Assembly (NCBI GenBank): GCA_947442095.1
Contig: CANEVG010000201.1
Coordinates: 1 to 6,588, forward strand
Length of the DNA: 6,588 bases
Source: Sphingomonadaceae bacterium
GTDB lineage: Bacteria > Pseudomonadota > Alphaproteobacteria > Sphingomonadales > Sphingomonadaceae
Direction of reading: 5' to 3'
Below are positions 1 to 6,044 of this stretch, in pieces (the stretch's first letter is position 1; every line of letters begins with the position of its first letter). The notes beneath the pieces were generated by a model, which was given only the letters and a program-made list of their open reading frames with translations, did no database searches and had not been told where the DNA came from. The position numbers and the translations under genes are program-made.

Positions 1-180
1 GAAACCCGCCTCACCGCCCGACTGCCGGATAATCGCGACCGTCTCCTCAGCACGCTGGTCGATATCGCCGATCAGCACTTTCGCGCCCTGTGCGGCAAAG
101 GCCACGCAGGCGGCGCGGCCGATGCCGGTCGCGCCGCCTGTGACAAGAACAGCTTTGCCCGCGAAGGTCATTCCGTCCAT
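1..180 (-). CDS. Short-chain dehydrogenase/reductase, N-terminal part (runs off the window)
   Basis: Only the first 60 codons are in view; the rest lies beyond base 1. The visible part is the start of an SDR Rossmann fold. A first beta strand leads into the glycine-rich TGGATGIG dinucleotide motif (residues 14-21), and an Asp at residue 39 (GDID) sits at the end of the second strand, which in this family usually favours NAD(H) over NADP(H). The catalytic Ser-Tyr-Lys part is outside the window. The start is taken as the ATG at 180 because a good ribosome binding site (GGGGAG, 189-194) lies 8 bases upstream. An in-frame ATG at 171 would make a 4-base ATGA overlap with the preceding hydrolase gene but has a weaker site. 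With the 180 start the overlap is 13 bases. It is the last visible gene of the operon and the second SDR in it. A likely role is oxidation of a secondary alcohol or a later side-chain intermediate; the substrate cannot be told. Confidence 0.85.
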   Translation of the reverse strand, partial: MDGMTFAGKAVLVTGGATGIGRAACVAFAAQGAKVLIGDIDQRAEETVAIIRQSGGEAGF

Positions 181-1052
181 GCCGCTTGCTCCCCTTTGGC
201 TACCCGCGAGGAATTGCCGAGGAGGAAATCGCCGAGCACGTCGACCGCTTCGGGGAAGGCCTTCTTCACGCGGGCGCGCAGATCGGCGCTATCTTTTGAA
301 GCGCTAACCAGCTTGGGCCATTCGGCAATGTAGCGACGGGTGAATTCCAGGCCCGATGCATCGTTGGTCAGGCCCTGCTTGTCATGACCAGAGACGACGA
401 TTTCGGGCTTCAGCGCGATGAAGCTGTCGTTCGCCTTGCCCCAAGCAGCAATTGCGGCGGCATCGTGTTCGCCCATCCAGAGGTACATCTGGTTGTAGAC
501 CAGATCGCCCGGGAAGAGCGCCTTGATCGAGGGGGCCCACAGCGCAGTCGCGTGAACATGGTCGCCCTGCACCGGGCCGAGGACCTTCAGCTCCTTGCCT
601 TCGAGCATGATCGTATCGCCGTCCAGCGCAGCGGGGGCGGTGGGATGGCGCGGCGCGTTGACGCCGAGGACCGGATACCAGCGCTTCACCTTGAACGGCA
701 GCGAACGCCAGATATCTGCTGCAACCACTGGATGCGCGACGATTTTTGCATCGGGGAAGGCATCCTGCAGCACTTCCATAGCAAAGAAATGGTCGGGGTG
801 ATCATGGGTCACGAAGATCGTGGTGAGGTGCTTGCCGCTATCGAGCACCATCGCGACGACGCGGTGCGCATCAGCGCGGGTGAACGGCGCATCGACGAGG
901 ACCGCGTCCTTTTCGCCCTTGATCAGCGCGATATTGGCAAACAGCGAGCCTTCGCTGGTGCGCAGAGTTTCAACCGTGAGCGGCTTTTCCTGTGCCTGCG
1001 CGGTGGTGGAGAGCAGAGCGGCGGCGAGCGCCAGAAGCGTTTTCCTGATCAT
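168..1052 (-). CDS. Secreted metallo-beta-lactamase-fold metallo-hydrolase
   Basis: This 294-residue protein begins with a Sec-type signal peptide: basic MIRK, a hydrophobic Leu/Ala stretch, then a likely cut after AQA at residue 20, so it should act in the periplasm. The mature part has the zinc signature of the MBL superfamily: HDHPDH (His83, His85, Asp87, His88), a later His in GDHVH (165/167), Asp183 in FPGD, and His223 in SGHD. These cover the usual two-metal ligand set. The superfamily includes lactonases, thioesterases, arylsulfatases and beta-lactamases, and I cannot name the substrate. Its place just after an exported flavocytochrome suggests it hydrolyses a substrate or product of that enzyme in the periplasm, perhaps an ester or lactone. 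The ATG at 1052 is chosen because it shares one base with the flavoprotein stop (TGATG), has AGGA 8 bases upstream, and is followed at once by the signal peptide. The open frame continues upstream to 1235, but that part lies inside the flavoprotein gene. Confidence 0.88.
   Translation of the reverse strand: MIRKTLLALAAALLSTTAQAQEKPLTVETLRTSEGSLFANIALIKGEKDAVLVDAPFTRADAHRVVAMVLDSGKHLTTIFVTHDHPDHFFAMEVLQDAFPDAKIVAHPVVAADIWRSLPFKVKRWYPVLGVNAPRHPTAPAALDGDTIMLEGKELKVLGPVQGDHVHATALWAPSIKALFPGDLVYNQMYLWMGEHDAAAIAAWGKANDSFIALKPEIVVSGHDKQGLTNDASGLEFTRRYIAEWPKLVSASKDSADLRARVKKAFPEAVDVLGDFLLGNSSRVAKGEQAAWTE
189..194 (-). promoter_or_regulatory. Ribosome binding site deciding the start of the second SDR
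   Basis: GGGGAG on the minus strand, 8 bases before the ATG at 180 and inside the 3' end of the hydrolase gene. It favours 180 over the in-frame ATG at 171, whose upstream bases (GGACGGA) sit too close. Confidence 0.6.
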
Positions 1053-2686
1053 CAAGCGATTCCTGACTTTCCAGGGGCGATAATGTGGTTGGGGTCCAGC
1101 GCCTGTTTGAGCTTGGCATTGAACGCGCGGTTCACGGTGCCGAACTGCTCGGCAACAAGGTCCATGGCGTGGACGCCGGTGCGGTAGCTCGCCCAGCCCT
1201 TGTCGCCGAAGACGGTTACGAGTTCGCGGTAGCAATCGTCCGCCCGCTTTTCCTCGGCTGGGTCAGACTTGTCGTAGAGCAGCGCGATGATGTGGTGCAG
1301 TTCGCGGCTGCCGATGGCGAAGGCGGCGGTATAGTCGAAGCCGTATTTGCCCAGAATCTGCTTGGCGAGTTCGACCTGGCCCTGGGTTTCGCTGCCTTTG
1401 GCCGGGGCAACTGGGGCGAACCAGGCAAGGCCGCCGCCGCCCCCACCTTCTTTGGCGCCGCGCCAGCGTGCGAGGCCAATCTCGTCCAGATTGAGCCCGC
1501 CCTGCATCAGCGTGGCGTGGTGGTGGAACCACGGGTTATCACCGACTTCGGCCTCGGTCAGCACCTCGCCGTCGATCGCGCCAAACGCGGCGCGGATGAT
1601 CTTCTCGCTTTCGGCAATCATGCCCTCGGTGCCGTAGAGCGCGATATAAGTGTTCCACATGCCGAGGTTGTTGGCCGCAGCCGCTTTTGCGACGGCCTCG
1701 TCGGTGATCGGCCCTGCGCCGTCCCACACCTCGCTGCGCCTCTTGAACATGGCGAGTTGGTAAGCGCCGCCCATCATAAGCACGACGTTGGGCACGATAT
1801 TGGCAATGCGCAGCGGGCGCATGGCTTCGACGATCCGGGCGACGTCTTCCATCTTCTTGTGACGGATGACAAACGGCTTGTAGACCGGCGGCGCGGGCAT
1901 GAGCCACATGCCCATTTTCGTCACGATGCCGAAGTTGGACTGGGTGAACAGGCCGTCCAGGTATGGTCCGTAACCCCACTTGAACGCCTGCCACGCTGAG
2001 GGGTTCTTGGTGGAGCCCATGCCGGTGCGCAGGATCTCGCCGTCCGCCAGAACGACCTCCATGCCGCACTGGACCATGAAATGCTCGCCATAAGGCGTGT
2101 AGCCGACGCCGCGATCGAGCGTGTTGCCGACCGGGCCGACCACCGGGCCGACCGTGGGCACGTCGATCCACAGCGGGATGTTGTTCTCGACAAGGTAGTC
2201 CTTGAGCTGGCGATAGGTGACACCGGGTTCGACCAGCGCAGTGCACAGCTCCGGATCGACCGAGATGATCCGGTTCATGCGCTTGAGATCGAGGATCATC
2301 TGGCCCGGTGATGCGGTGGTGGTCATGCCGTAGCCCATGTTCTTGCCGGTGGAGACCGGCCAGATGGGCTGGCGGAACTGGTTGGCGATCTTCACGATAG
2401 CCTGCACCTGCTCCACGTTCTCGGGGCAGACCGCGCCGACGGGCACATGCTTGCCGTAAGGATCGGGAGTATAGGACTTCTTCCACGGGGTGACAGCGGC
2501 TGGATCGGCAAAGACCCATTCATCGCCCACGACCTTGCGCATGGCGGCGACGGCCCCTGCGAAATCGGCCTTGCGCACGCCCTTGGCGAGCATGGTCTTG
2601 GCGCTTGCTCCGCCGCTCAGGCCAACGGCTGCTGCCCCGGCGACGCCCCCGGCCAGCAGGCTACGGCGATCGATTGAAGCGGTCAT
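1052..2686 (-). CDS. Periplasmic FAD oxidoreductase of the VAO/4-cresol dehydrogenase (PCMH) family
   Basis: A 544-residue flavoprotein close in length and sequence style to vanillyl-alcohol oxidase, 4-cresol dehydrogenase (PchF), eugenol hydroxylase and pinoresinol hydroxylase. These enzymes oxidise or hydroxylate the benzylic carbon of para-substituted phenols. The N terminus has a twin-arginine signal (DRRSLLAGG, then a hydrophobic stretch ending ASA near residue 29), so it should be exported folded with FAD. A PCMH-type FAD-binding domain follows (about 78-265), with STGKNMGYG (112-120), VEPGVTY (152-158), DRGVGYTPYGEH (191-202) and FTQSNFGIVTK (247-257). The substrate-binding C-terminal domain ends in HIIAPGKSG (534-542). 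Aligned from memory with VAO, the phenolate-binding residues Tyr108, Tyr187, Tyr503 and Arg504 correspond to Tyr119, Tyr196, Tyr501 and Arg502 and are kept. The covalent FAD His422 is Leu420, Asp170 is about Thr178, and Thr457 (Glu427 in PCMH) is Ala455. A run of six glycines (414-419) precedes Leu420. It overlaps the cytochrome c gene by 4 bases (ATGA), has GAAGG upstream, and probably passes electrons to that cytochrome. The exact substrate is unknown. Confidence 0.9.
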   Translation of the reverse strand: MTASIDRRSLLAGGVAGAAAVGLSGGASAKTMLAKGVRKADFAGAVAAMRKVVGDEWVFADPAAVTPWKKSYTPDPYGKHVPVGAVCPENVEQVQAIVKIANQFRQPIWPVSTGKNMGYGMTTTASPGQMILDLKRMNRIISVDPELCTALVEPGVTYRQLKDYLVENNIPLWIDVPTVGPVVGPVGNTLDRGVGYTPYGEHFMVQCGMEVVLADGEILRTGMGSTKNPSAWQAFKWGYGPYLDGLFTQSNFGIVTKMGMWLMPAPPVYKPFVIRHKKMEDVARIVEAMRPLRIANIVPNVVLMMGGAYQLAMFKRRSEVWDGAGPITDEAVAKAAAANNLGMWNTYIALYGTEGMIAESEKIIRAAFGAIDGEVLTEAEVGDNPWFHHHATLMQGGLNLDEIGLARWRGAKEGGGGGGLAWFAPVAPAKGSETQGQVELAKQILGKYGFDYTAAFAIGSRELHHIIALLYDKSDPAEEKRADDCYRELVTVFGDKGWASYRTGVHAMDLVAEQFGTVNRAFNAKLKQALDPNHIIAPGKSGIA

Positions 2687-3000
2687 TGGCCTTTTTCCTT
2701 CGGATCGGCGGCGCTCTTTTCGACCCATTGGGCCAGTGCCTTGAGTTCGCCGGGCGAGATTTCGGTGGGGCGGAAGGCGGGCATGGCGTTCTGGCCGTGG
2801 CGCACGATGAATTCGGTCGCCTCGGGCGGAAGGCCCCTTCCCCGGATGACCGGGCCGACATTTTGGCCGTGGCAATAGCCGCAGACGGCGGAATAGACCT
2901 GCTCCGGACTGCGCTGCGGCTGCACTTCGCCGAGTTTCTGTGCCGCTTGCGCGGTGCCTGCGAGCGCGAGCCCCGCGCCGAGGATCAGCACCTGCTTCAC
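2683..3000 (-). CDS. Small periplasmic mono-heme cytochrome c, likely electron-accepting subunit of the flavoprotein
   Basis: A 105-residue class I c-type cytochrome. It starts with a Sec signal peptide (MKQVLILGAGLALAGTAQA, cut near residue 19). It has one heme-attachment motif, CGYCH (40-44), whose His44 is the proximal ligand, and Met73 in NAMPAF is the likely distal ligand. Size and position match the cytochrome subunit of 4-cresol dehydrogenase (PchC) and eugenol or pinoresinol hydroxylases, which form flavocytochromes with the neighbouring flavoprotein and pass electrons on to azurin or another cytochrome. The gene begins with GTG at 3000, overlapping the SDR stop codon by 4 bases (GTGA), with GGGGAA about 6 bases upstream, and ends overlapping the flavoprotein start (ATGA). 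Such tight coupling suggests matched synthesis of the two subunits. Naming it the partner subunit is inference from context; the cytochrome call itself is direct. Confidence 0.92.
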   Translation of the reverse strand: MKQVLILGAGLALAGTAQAAQKLGEVQPQRSPEQVYSAVCGYCHGQNVGPVIRGRGLPPEATEFIVRHGQNAMPAFRPTEISPGELKALAQWVEKSAADPKEKGQ

Positions 3001-3836
3001 TGGAATTTCCCCAGCATCATGCCTCCATCAATCACAACGTGGCTCCCTGTCATGTAGTCCGACGCATCGGAGGCCAGCAGCAAGGCCAGCGGTTTGAGTT
3101 GTTCGGTTTCCGCAACCGCGCCCAGCGGCACGATGGCATCCCAGGCCTTGCGCGCAACCGGATCCTTCTTGAGCCAACCGCCGCCGATGTTGGTAACGAA
3201 CGGCCCCGGCGCGATGGCGTTGATGCGGATGCGGAAGTCGGCAAGTTCGAGGCCCAGGGCGCGGACCATGTGCAGCACACCGGCCTTGGCGGGCATGTAG
3301 GGCAGGCCGACAATCGGCTCAGTTACGAAACCGGCGTTGGAGGCTGTGGCGATGATCGAGCCGCCGCTGCGGCCATTGGCGCGGCCAGGCTGTTTCATGA
3401 TCCTGACCGCGTTGCTCACGGTGTAGAACACGCCGGTAAGATTGACCGCAATCGACTTGTCCCAGCGGGTGTGATCATAGGTATCGACCTGGCCTTCGGG
3501 GTTACGGTGCCCGGCGGGGTTCCAAAAGCCTGCACCGGTATCGATCCCGGCATTGGCAAAGCAGATGTCGAGCCCGCCGTAAGCCGCCGCATGGGCATCA
3601 AATGCGGCGACGACCTGATCCCAATCAGACACATCCAGCCTGTCGGCGCGGGCCATGTAACCTTCGGCGCGCAGGCGGGCGGCCTCGCGCTCCGCGCCTT
3701 CGGCGTCGATATCTGTCAGCGTCACGCTCGCTCCGGCTTCCGCCATGGCTTCGGCATAGGCAAGCCCGATGCCCGAGGCCGCGCCAGTGACGAATGCGCT
3801 GCGGCCCTTGATATCGAAGCGGTCCAGTATTGCCAT
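2997..3836 (-). CDS. Short-chain dehydrogenase/reductase (classical SDR, probably NAD-dependent)
   Basis: A complete classical SDR of 279 residues, slightly longer than the usual 250. It shows the cofactor motif TGAASGIG (17-24), Asp42 in TDID at the end of the second strand (typical of NAD(H) preference), FANAG (93-97), Asn132 in the VNLTG helix, catalytic Ser166, Tyr180 and Lys184 (YMPAK), and the IAPGPFVT segment after the active site. There is no signal peptide, so it is cytoplasmic. An insertion at about 100-125 (GFWNPAGHRNPEGQ region) accounts for the extra length and may shape the substrate pocket. In context it may oxidise the benzylic alcohol made by the downstream flavocytochrome to a ketone, or act on another side-chain alcohol. 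The ATG at 3836 is supported by GGAGAGGA (3846-3853) 9 bases upstream. It follows the Rieske gene by 26 bases and overlaps the cytochrome gene by 4 bases. The substrate is not determined. Confidence 0.92.
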   Translation of the reverse strand: MAILDRFDIKGRSAFVTGAASGIGLAYAEAMAEAGASVTLTDIDAEGAEREAARLRAEGYMARADRLDVSDWDQVVAAFDAHAAAYGGLDICFANAGIDTGAGFWNPAGHRNPEGQVDTYDHTRWDKSIAVNLTGVFYTVSNAVRIMKQPGRANGRSGGSIIATASNAGFVTEPIVGLPYMPAKAGVLHMVRALGLELADFRIRINAIAPGPFVTNIGGGWLKKDPVARKAWDAIVPLGAVAETEQLKPLALLLASDASDYMTGSHVVIDGGMMLGKFQ

Positions 3837-3862
3837 TCTTGCTTGTCCTCTCCGTTGCAGCG

Positions 3863-4921
3863 CTATTCGGCTGCTTGCGGCAGTTTCTCACGCGTTATCA
3901 GGCGCTGCAGCATACGCCTTGCGCGCACGCCGCCGCCATCGCCGCCCAGCACGAGCGGCTGAAGGTCCCAGAAGTCTGCGCCGCGCATCAGGCGGTGGCT
4001 GTCGCGGATGAGGGGCATGTCCTCCTGCTCGAACGCGAATTCGAGCGCGGCGTGCATGCCTGCGGTGAACTCTGCATCGCCCAGTGCAAAATCGCGGGCG
4101 GTGGCCCAGAAGTAATGCGTCGTGTCCGGCGTTTCGGGTGTGAAGGCGTGTATCGATGGCAGCAGCGTGCAGTCCTCGCGCGGGGTGCCCGGAGGGCCCG
4201 CGCGGAAATCGAAATAGAGCACGGCGGGTGCATGCCAGACGACCCAGCCGTAGAAATCCTGCTTTTGACCGATCCGCCCGAGCATCCCGCCGATGCCTTC
4301 AGACAGGTAGTCATCTAGGCGGATATATTCTGCATGCACCGTCTCGCCGTCCTGCCAGAACTTGCGGTCTCCCTCGGTGAAGGCGGCAGAGACCAGCGCG
4401 GGGTGGACGAAATTGGCATGGCTGAGATCGAGGATATTGTCGCTGTAGAGCTCGTAATGCCCCTCCGCGAGCGTCGCGCCGCGCACGGCCTCCCAGCGGG
4501 AATTGGAAAGCCAGCTGAAATCCGGAATCAGCGCGGGGTCGGCGCTGGACGCATCGCCCATCCAGATCCACAGGAGCGCGTGCCGCTCCGCAAGCGGATA
4601 AACGCGCAGTCGGTTTTCGGGGAGCTGTCCGCCGGGATGCGGGTTGTGGACACAAGCCCCGGTACCGTCGAAGCGAAGGCCATGGTAGGGACACATCAGC
4701 GCGCCCTCCATCACCTTGCCCTGCCCCAAGGGCGCGAACCGGTGCGGGCAGCGACCAGAGACGGCGTTGGCTTTGCCACTTTCGTCGCGGAACAGCGCGA
4801 TGGGTTCCTCCAGAAACACCCTTTGCTGCGGCTCAGTCCCAAGATCGGCTGCCCAGCCCGCCACATACCAGCAATCGCGCAAGTATGTGCCCACCGCGGT
4901 GGAAGTGAGCTTGGGAACCAC
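3863..4921 (-). CDS. Rieske non-heme iron oxygenase, alpha subunit (VanA/dicamba-monooxygenase-like)
   Basis: Length (352 residues) and layout match the single-subunit oxygenase group that includes vanillate O-demethylase VanA and dicamba monooxygenase. It opens with YLRDCWYVAGW, typical of the group. The Rieske 2Fe-2S domain has CPHRFAPL (Cys58, His60) and CPYHG (Cys77, His80). The catalytic domain has the iron site N-x2-D-x2-H-x4-H as Asn162, Asp165, His168, His173, with Asp301 (EQED) the probable third ligand. Spacing matches dicamba monooxygenase as I recall it. It is soluble and cytoplasmic. Such enzymes demethylate aryl methyl ethers or hydroxylate carbon, using electrons from a reductase or ferredoxin; none is encoded in this window. 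The start is taken as GTG at 4921: no ATG is suitably placed, and a run of six G (4931-4936) lies 9 bases upstream, directly after the preceding cupin's stop. The open frame reaches back to 5011, but that part overlaps the cupin gene. The substrate could be a methoxylated phenol or an aryl ketone. Confidence 0.92.
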   Translation of the reverse strand: MVPKLTSTAVGTYLRDCWYVAGWAADLGTEPQQRVFLEEPIALFRDESGKANAVSGRCPHRFAPLGQGKVMEGALMCPYHGLRFDGTGACVHNPHPGGQLPENRLRVYPLAERHALLWIWMGDASSADPALIPDFSWLSNSRWEAVRGATLAEGHYELYSDNILDLSHANFVHPALVSAAFTEGDRKFWQDGETVHAEYIRLDDYLSEGIGGMLGRIGQKQDFYGWVVWHAPAVLYFDFRAGPPGTPREDCTLLPSIHAFTPETPDTTHYFWATARDFALGDAEFTAGMHAALEFAFEQEDMPLIRDSHRLMRGADFWDLQPLVLGGDGGGVRARRMLQRLITREKLPQAAE

Positions 4922-4930
4922 GTGCCAGCG

Positions 4931-4936
4931 CCCCCC
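4931..4936 (-). promoter_or_regulatory. G-rich ribosome binding site before the Rieske GTG start
   Basis: Six G in a row on the minus strand, beginning with the last base of the cupin TAG stop and ending 9 bases before the GTG at 4921. It is the only purine-rich tract suitably placed, and it supports GTG initiation. It is an imperfect Shine-Dalgarno sequence, so Rieske translation may lean on coupling to the upstream cupin. Confidence 0.45.
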
Positions 4937-5469
4937 TAGAGGTAGAGTTGCTTGTTGATCGGGATGCCGTGCTCGCGGCAATAGGTCTCGTAGTGGTTCA
5001 TGAACCACCACACATCGAGCGTTTCAACATGGTTGCCGTTCTCGTCGAAGAACTCGTTCGCGCCCTGCATGTGGAACAGCGCTTTCATACCGTTCGGATC
5101 GTCGGTGACGAGCGTGTGCGCGGTGCCGGGGGTTTCGGTGATGAATTCGCCCGGGCGGCAGACCCAGTCATATTCCAAATAGCGGAACGAGCCTTCAAGC
5201 CCCACCGCCCAGACACGGCCGCGATGCTTGTGGGTGCCGATCACGCCCGGGCCCTTGATCCACAGGATGTTGACATAGACGTTGTCGCGCACGTCGAACG
5301 CTAGATGGCGGATCGCGGCGTTGTCGCCGAAAGGGACCCAGGGGCTCTCGGCTTCCGAGGCGCCGACATACGTGCCCTCGATGCCCTTCGACTTGATGAG
5401 GGCCCCGTAAAGCTCAGGCACATCGACGATCTTGTAGGCCCCGGACGGGGGTGCGGTCATGGTCGCCAT
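4936..5469 (-). CDS. DAD-family cupin dioxygenase, copy 1 (2,4'-dihydroxyacetophenone dioxygenase-like)
   Basis: A 177-residue single-domain cupin resembling 2,4'-dihydroxyacetophenone dioxygenase, which uses a non-heme metal and O2 to cleave 2,4'-dihydroxyacetophenone to 4-hydroxybenzoate and formate. The metal site is readable: GTHKH (His80, His82), the Glu of YLEYDW (Glu99) and TAHT (His118), a three-His one-Glu cupin set. Other landmarks are SPWVPFGDNAA (42-52) and a C-terminal tail NHYETYCREHGIPIN (158-172). It has no signal peptide. From the SPWVPF motif to the C terminus it aligns without gaps to the next cupin upstream, with about two thirds identical residues (hand count roughly 90 of 136), so the two arose by duplication. 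Start: ATG at 5469, with AAGAGG (5477-5482) 7 bases upstream that partly overlaps the stop of the preceding cupin; an in-frame ATG at 5460 is less well placed. The gene lies 11 bases after that cupin and 14 bases before the Rieske start. True substrate is unproven; related cupins also cleave beta-diketones. Confidence 0.85.
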   Translation of the reverse strand: MATMTAPPSGAYKIVDVPELYGALIKSKGIEGTYVGASEAESPWVPFGDNAAIRHLAFDVRDNVYVNILWIKGPGVIGTHKHRGRVWAVGLEGSFRYLEYDWVCRPGEFITETPGTAHTLVTDDPNGMKALFHMQGANEFFDENGNHVETLDVWWFMNHYETYCREHGIPINKQLYL

Positions 5470-5480
5470 GGTGATGCCTC

Positions 5481-6017
5481 TTATAGGTAAAGCTTGGGAT
5501 TGATGGGAATGCCGTTTTCCCGGCAGTAGGTCTCGTAGTGGTTTATGAACCACCAGACGTCGGTGGTTTCGACGAATGCGCCGGTGTCGTCGTAGAACTC
5601 GATCGGGCCTTGCATCCAGCCAAACAGCTTCACGCCTTCGGGATGCTCGGTCACCAGCGTATGGCTTTCTCCGGGCACTTCGAGGATCAGACCGCCAGGC
5701 GAGGCGATCCAGTCGTACTCCAGATAGCGCACGCTGCCCTCGATGCAGACCATCACGATGGTGCCGCGATGCAAGTGCGTGCCGATGGTGCCCGGGCTCT
5801 TCACCCACAGGATGTTCGAGAAGATCCCCTGCCGCACGTCGAACGCCAGATGCTTGATCGCGGCGTTGTCGCCAAAAGGCACCCAGGGGCTGTCTACGTC
5901 GGTTTGCGCATCGATGTAGCGCCCGCCGGGGCTCAGCCGCGCCACGAGATCGCGGTGCGCAAAGCCGACATCGACGATTTCCTTCTTGCTCGAAGGCGGG
6001 GAAGTCATGGCATTCAT
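5481..6017 (-). CDS. DAD-family cupin dioxygenase, copy 2 (2,4'-dihydroxyacetophenone dioxygenase-like)
   Basis: A 178-residue cupin, the close paralogue of the next gene downstream. It carries the same metal set at the same spacing: GTHLH (His81, His83), Glu100 in YLEYDW, and His119 in GESHT. It also shares SPWVPFGDNAAIKHLAFD (43-60) and the NHYETYCRENGIPIN tail (159-173). Differences cluster around the expected cavity. The stretch after the HxH motif reads RGTIVMVCIEG here but RGRVWAVGLEG in copy 1, and the segment before the last His reads GGLILEVPGES instead of GEFITETPGTA. That suggests a different substrate or a division of labour rather than simple redundancy. Start: the ATG at 6017 has a near-perfect AAGGAG (6025-6030) 7 bases upstream; the in-frame ATG at 6008 lacks one. 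It is cytoplasmic, with no signal peptide. The gene sits 27 bases after the divergent cupin. Ring-side-chain cleavage is inferred from the family only. Confidence 0.85.
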   Translation of the reverse strand: MNAMTSPPSSKKEIVDVGFAHRDLVARLSPGGRYIDAQTDVDSPWVPFGDNAAIKHLAFDVRQGIFSNILWVKSPGTIGTHLHRGTIVMVCIEGSVRYLEYDWIASPGGLILEVPGESHTLVTEHPEGVKLFGWMQGPIEFYDDTGAFVETTDVWWFINHYETYCRENGIPINPKLYL

Positions 6018-6024
6018 GGCAGCG

Positions 6025-6030
6025 CTCCTT
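6025..6030 (-). promoter_or_regulatory. Strong ribosome binding site of cupin copy 2
   Basis: AAGGAG on the minus strand, 7 bases before the ATG at 6017 in the 27-base gap after cupin copy 3. It is the best Shine-Dalgarno match in the window. It sets the start at 6017 rather than the in-frame ATG at 6008 and hints that this cupin is made in quantity. Confidence 0.65.
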
Positions 6031-6044
6031 TTAGCGGATCCCGT

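Noticed and set aside
384..1187. Plus-strand open frame of 267 codons opposite the MBL hydrolase
   Set aside because: The opposite strand carries the full zinc-binding motif set and a signal peptide. This frame has no recognisable features and runs across the junction of two real genes.
1053..1235. Longer N terminus for the MBL hydrolase starting at 1235
   Set aside because: The extra residues are Arg/Pro-rich shadow sequence inside the flavoprotein gene, and they would bury the signal peptide that begins at 1052.
1435..1447. GC-rich simple repeat (gccgccgccgccc-type tract)
   Set aside because: It encodes the glycine run in the flavoprotein in frame. It is too short to be a repeat element and there is no sign of a structural or regulatory role.
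1085..1999. Plus-strand open frame of 304 codons opposite the flavoprotein gene
   Set aside because: It is antisense to a conserved VAO-family protein and shows no domain of its own; it is a shadow of the codon bias.
2687..2875. Longer N terminus for the flavoprotein starting at 2875
   Set aside because: It lies within the cytochrome c gene and would displace the twin-arginine signal. The ATG at 2686 has a binding site and a typical 4-base overlap.
2940..3962. Long plus-strand open frame of 340 codons opposite the SDR gene
   Set aside because: It lies antisense to a gene with full SDR motifs, has a low-complexity His/Arg/Gly-rich composition and no recognisable domain. Long antisense frames are common in GC-rich coding DNA.
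3863..4921. Firm naming of the Rieske gene as vanA (vanillate O-demethylase)
   Set aside because: The family match is clear, but no vanB-like reductase is adjacent and the neighbours do not specify a methoxylated substrate.
4922..5808. Extended starts for the Rieske gene (5011) and cupin copy 1 (5808)
   Set aside because: Both extensions are frameshifted translations of the preceding cupins. They even resemble each other (VVHEPLRDLLP versus VVHKPLRDLLP), which only reflects the duplicated cupin DNA read in another frame.
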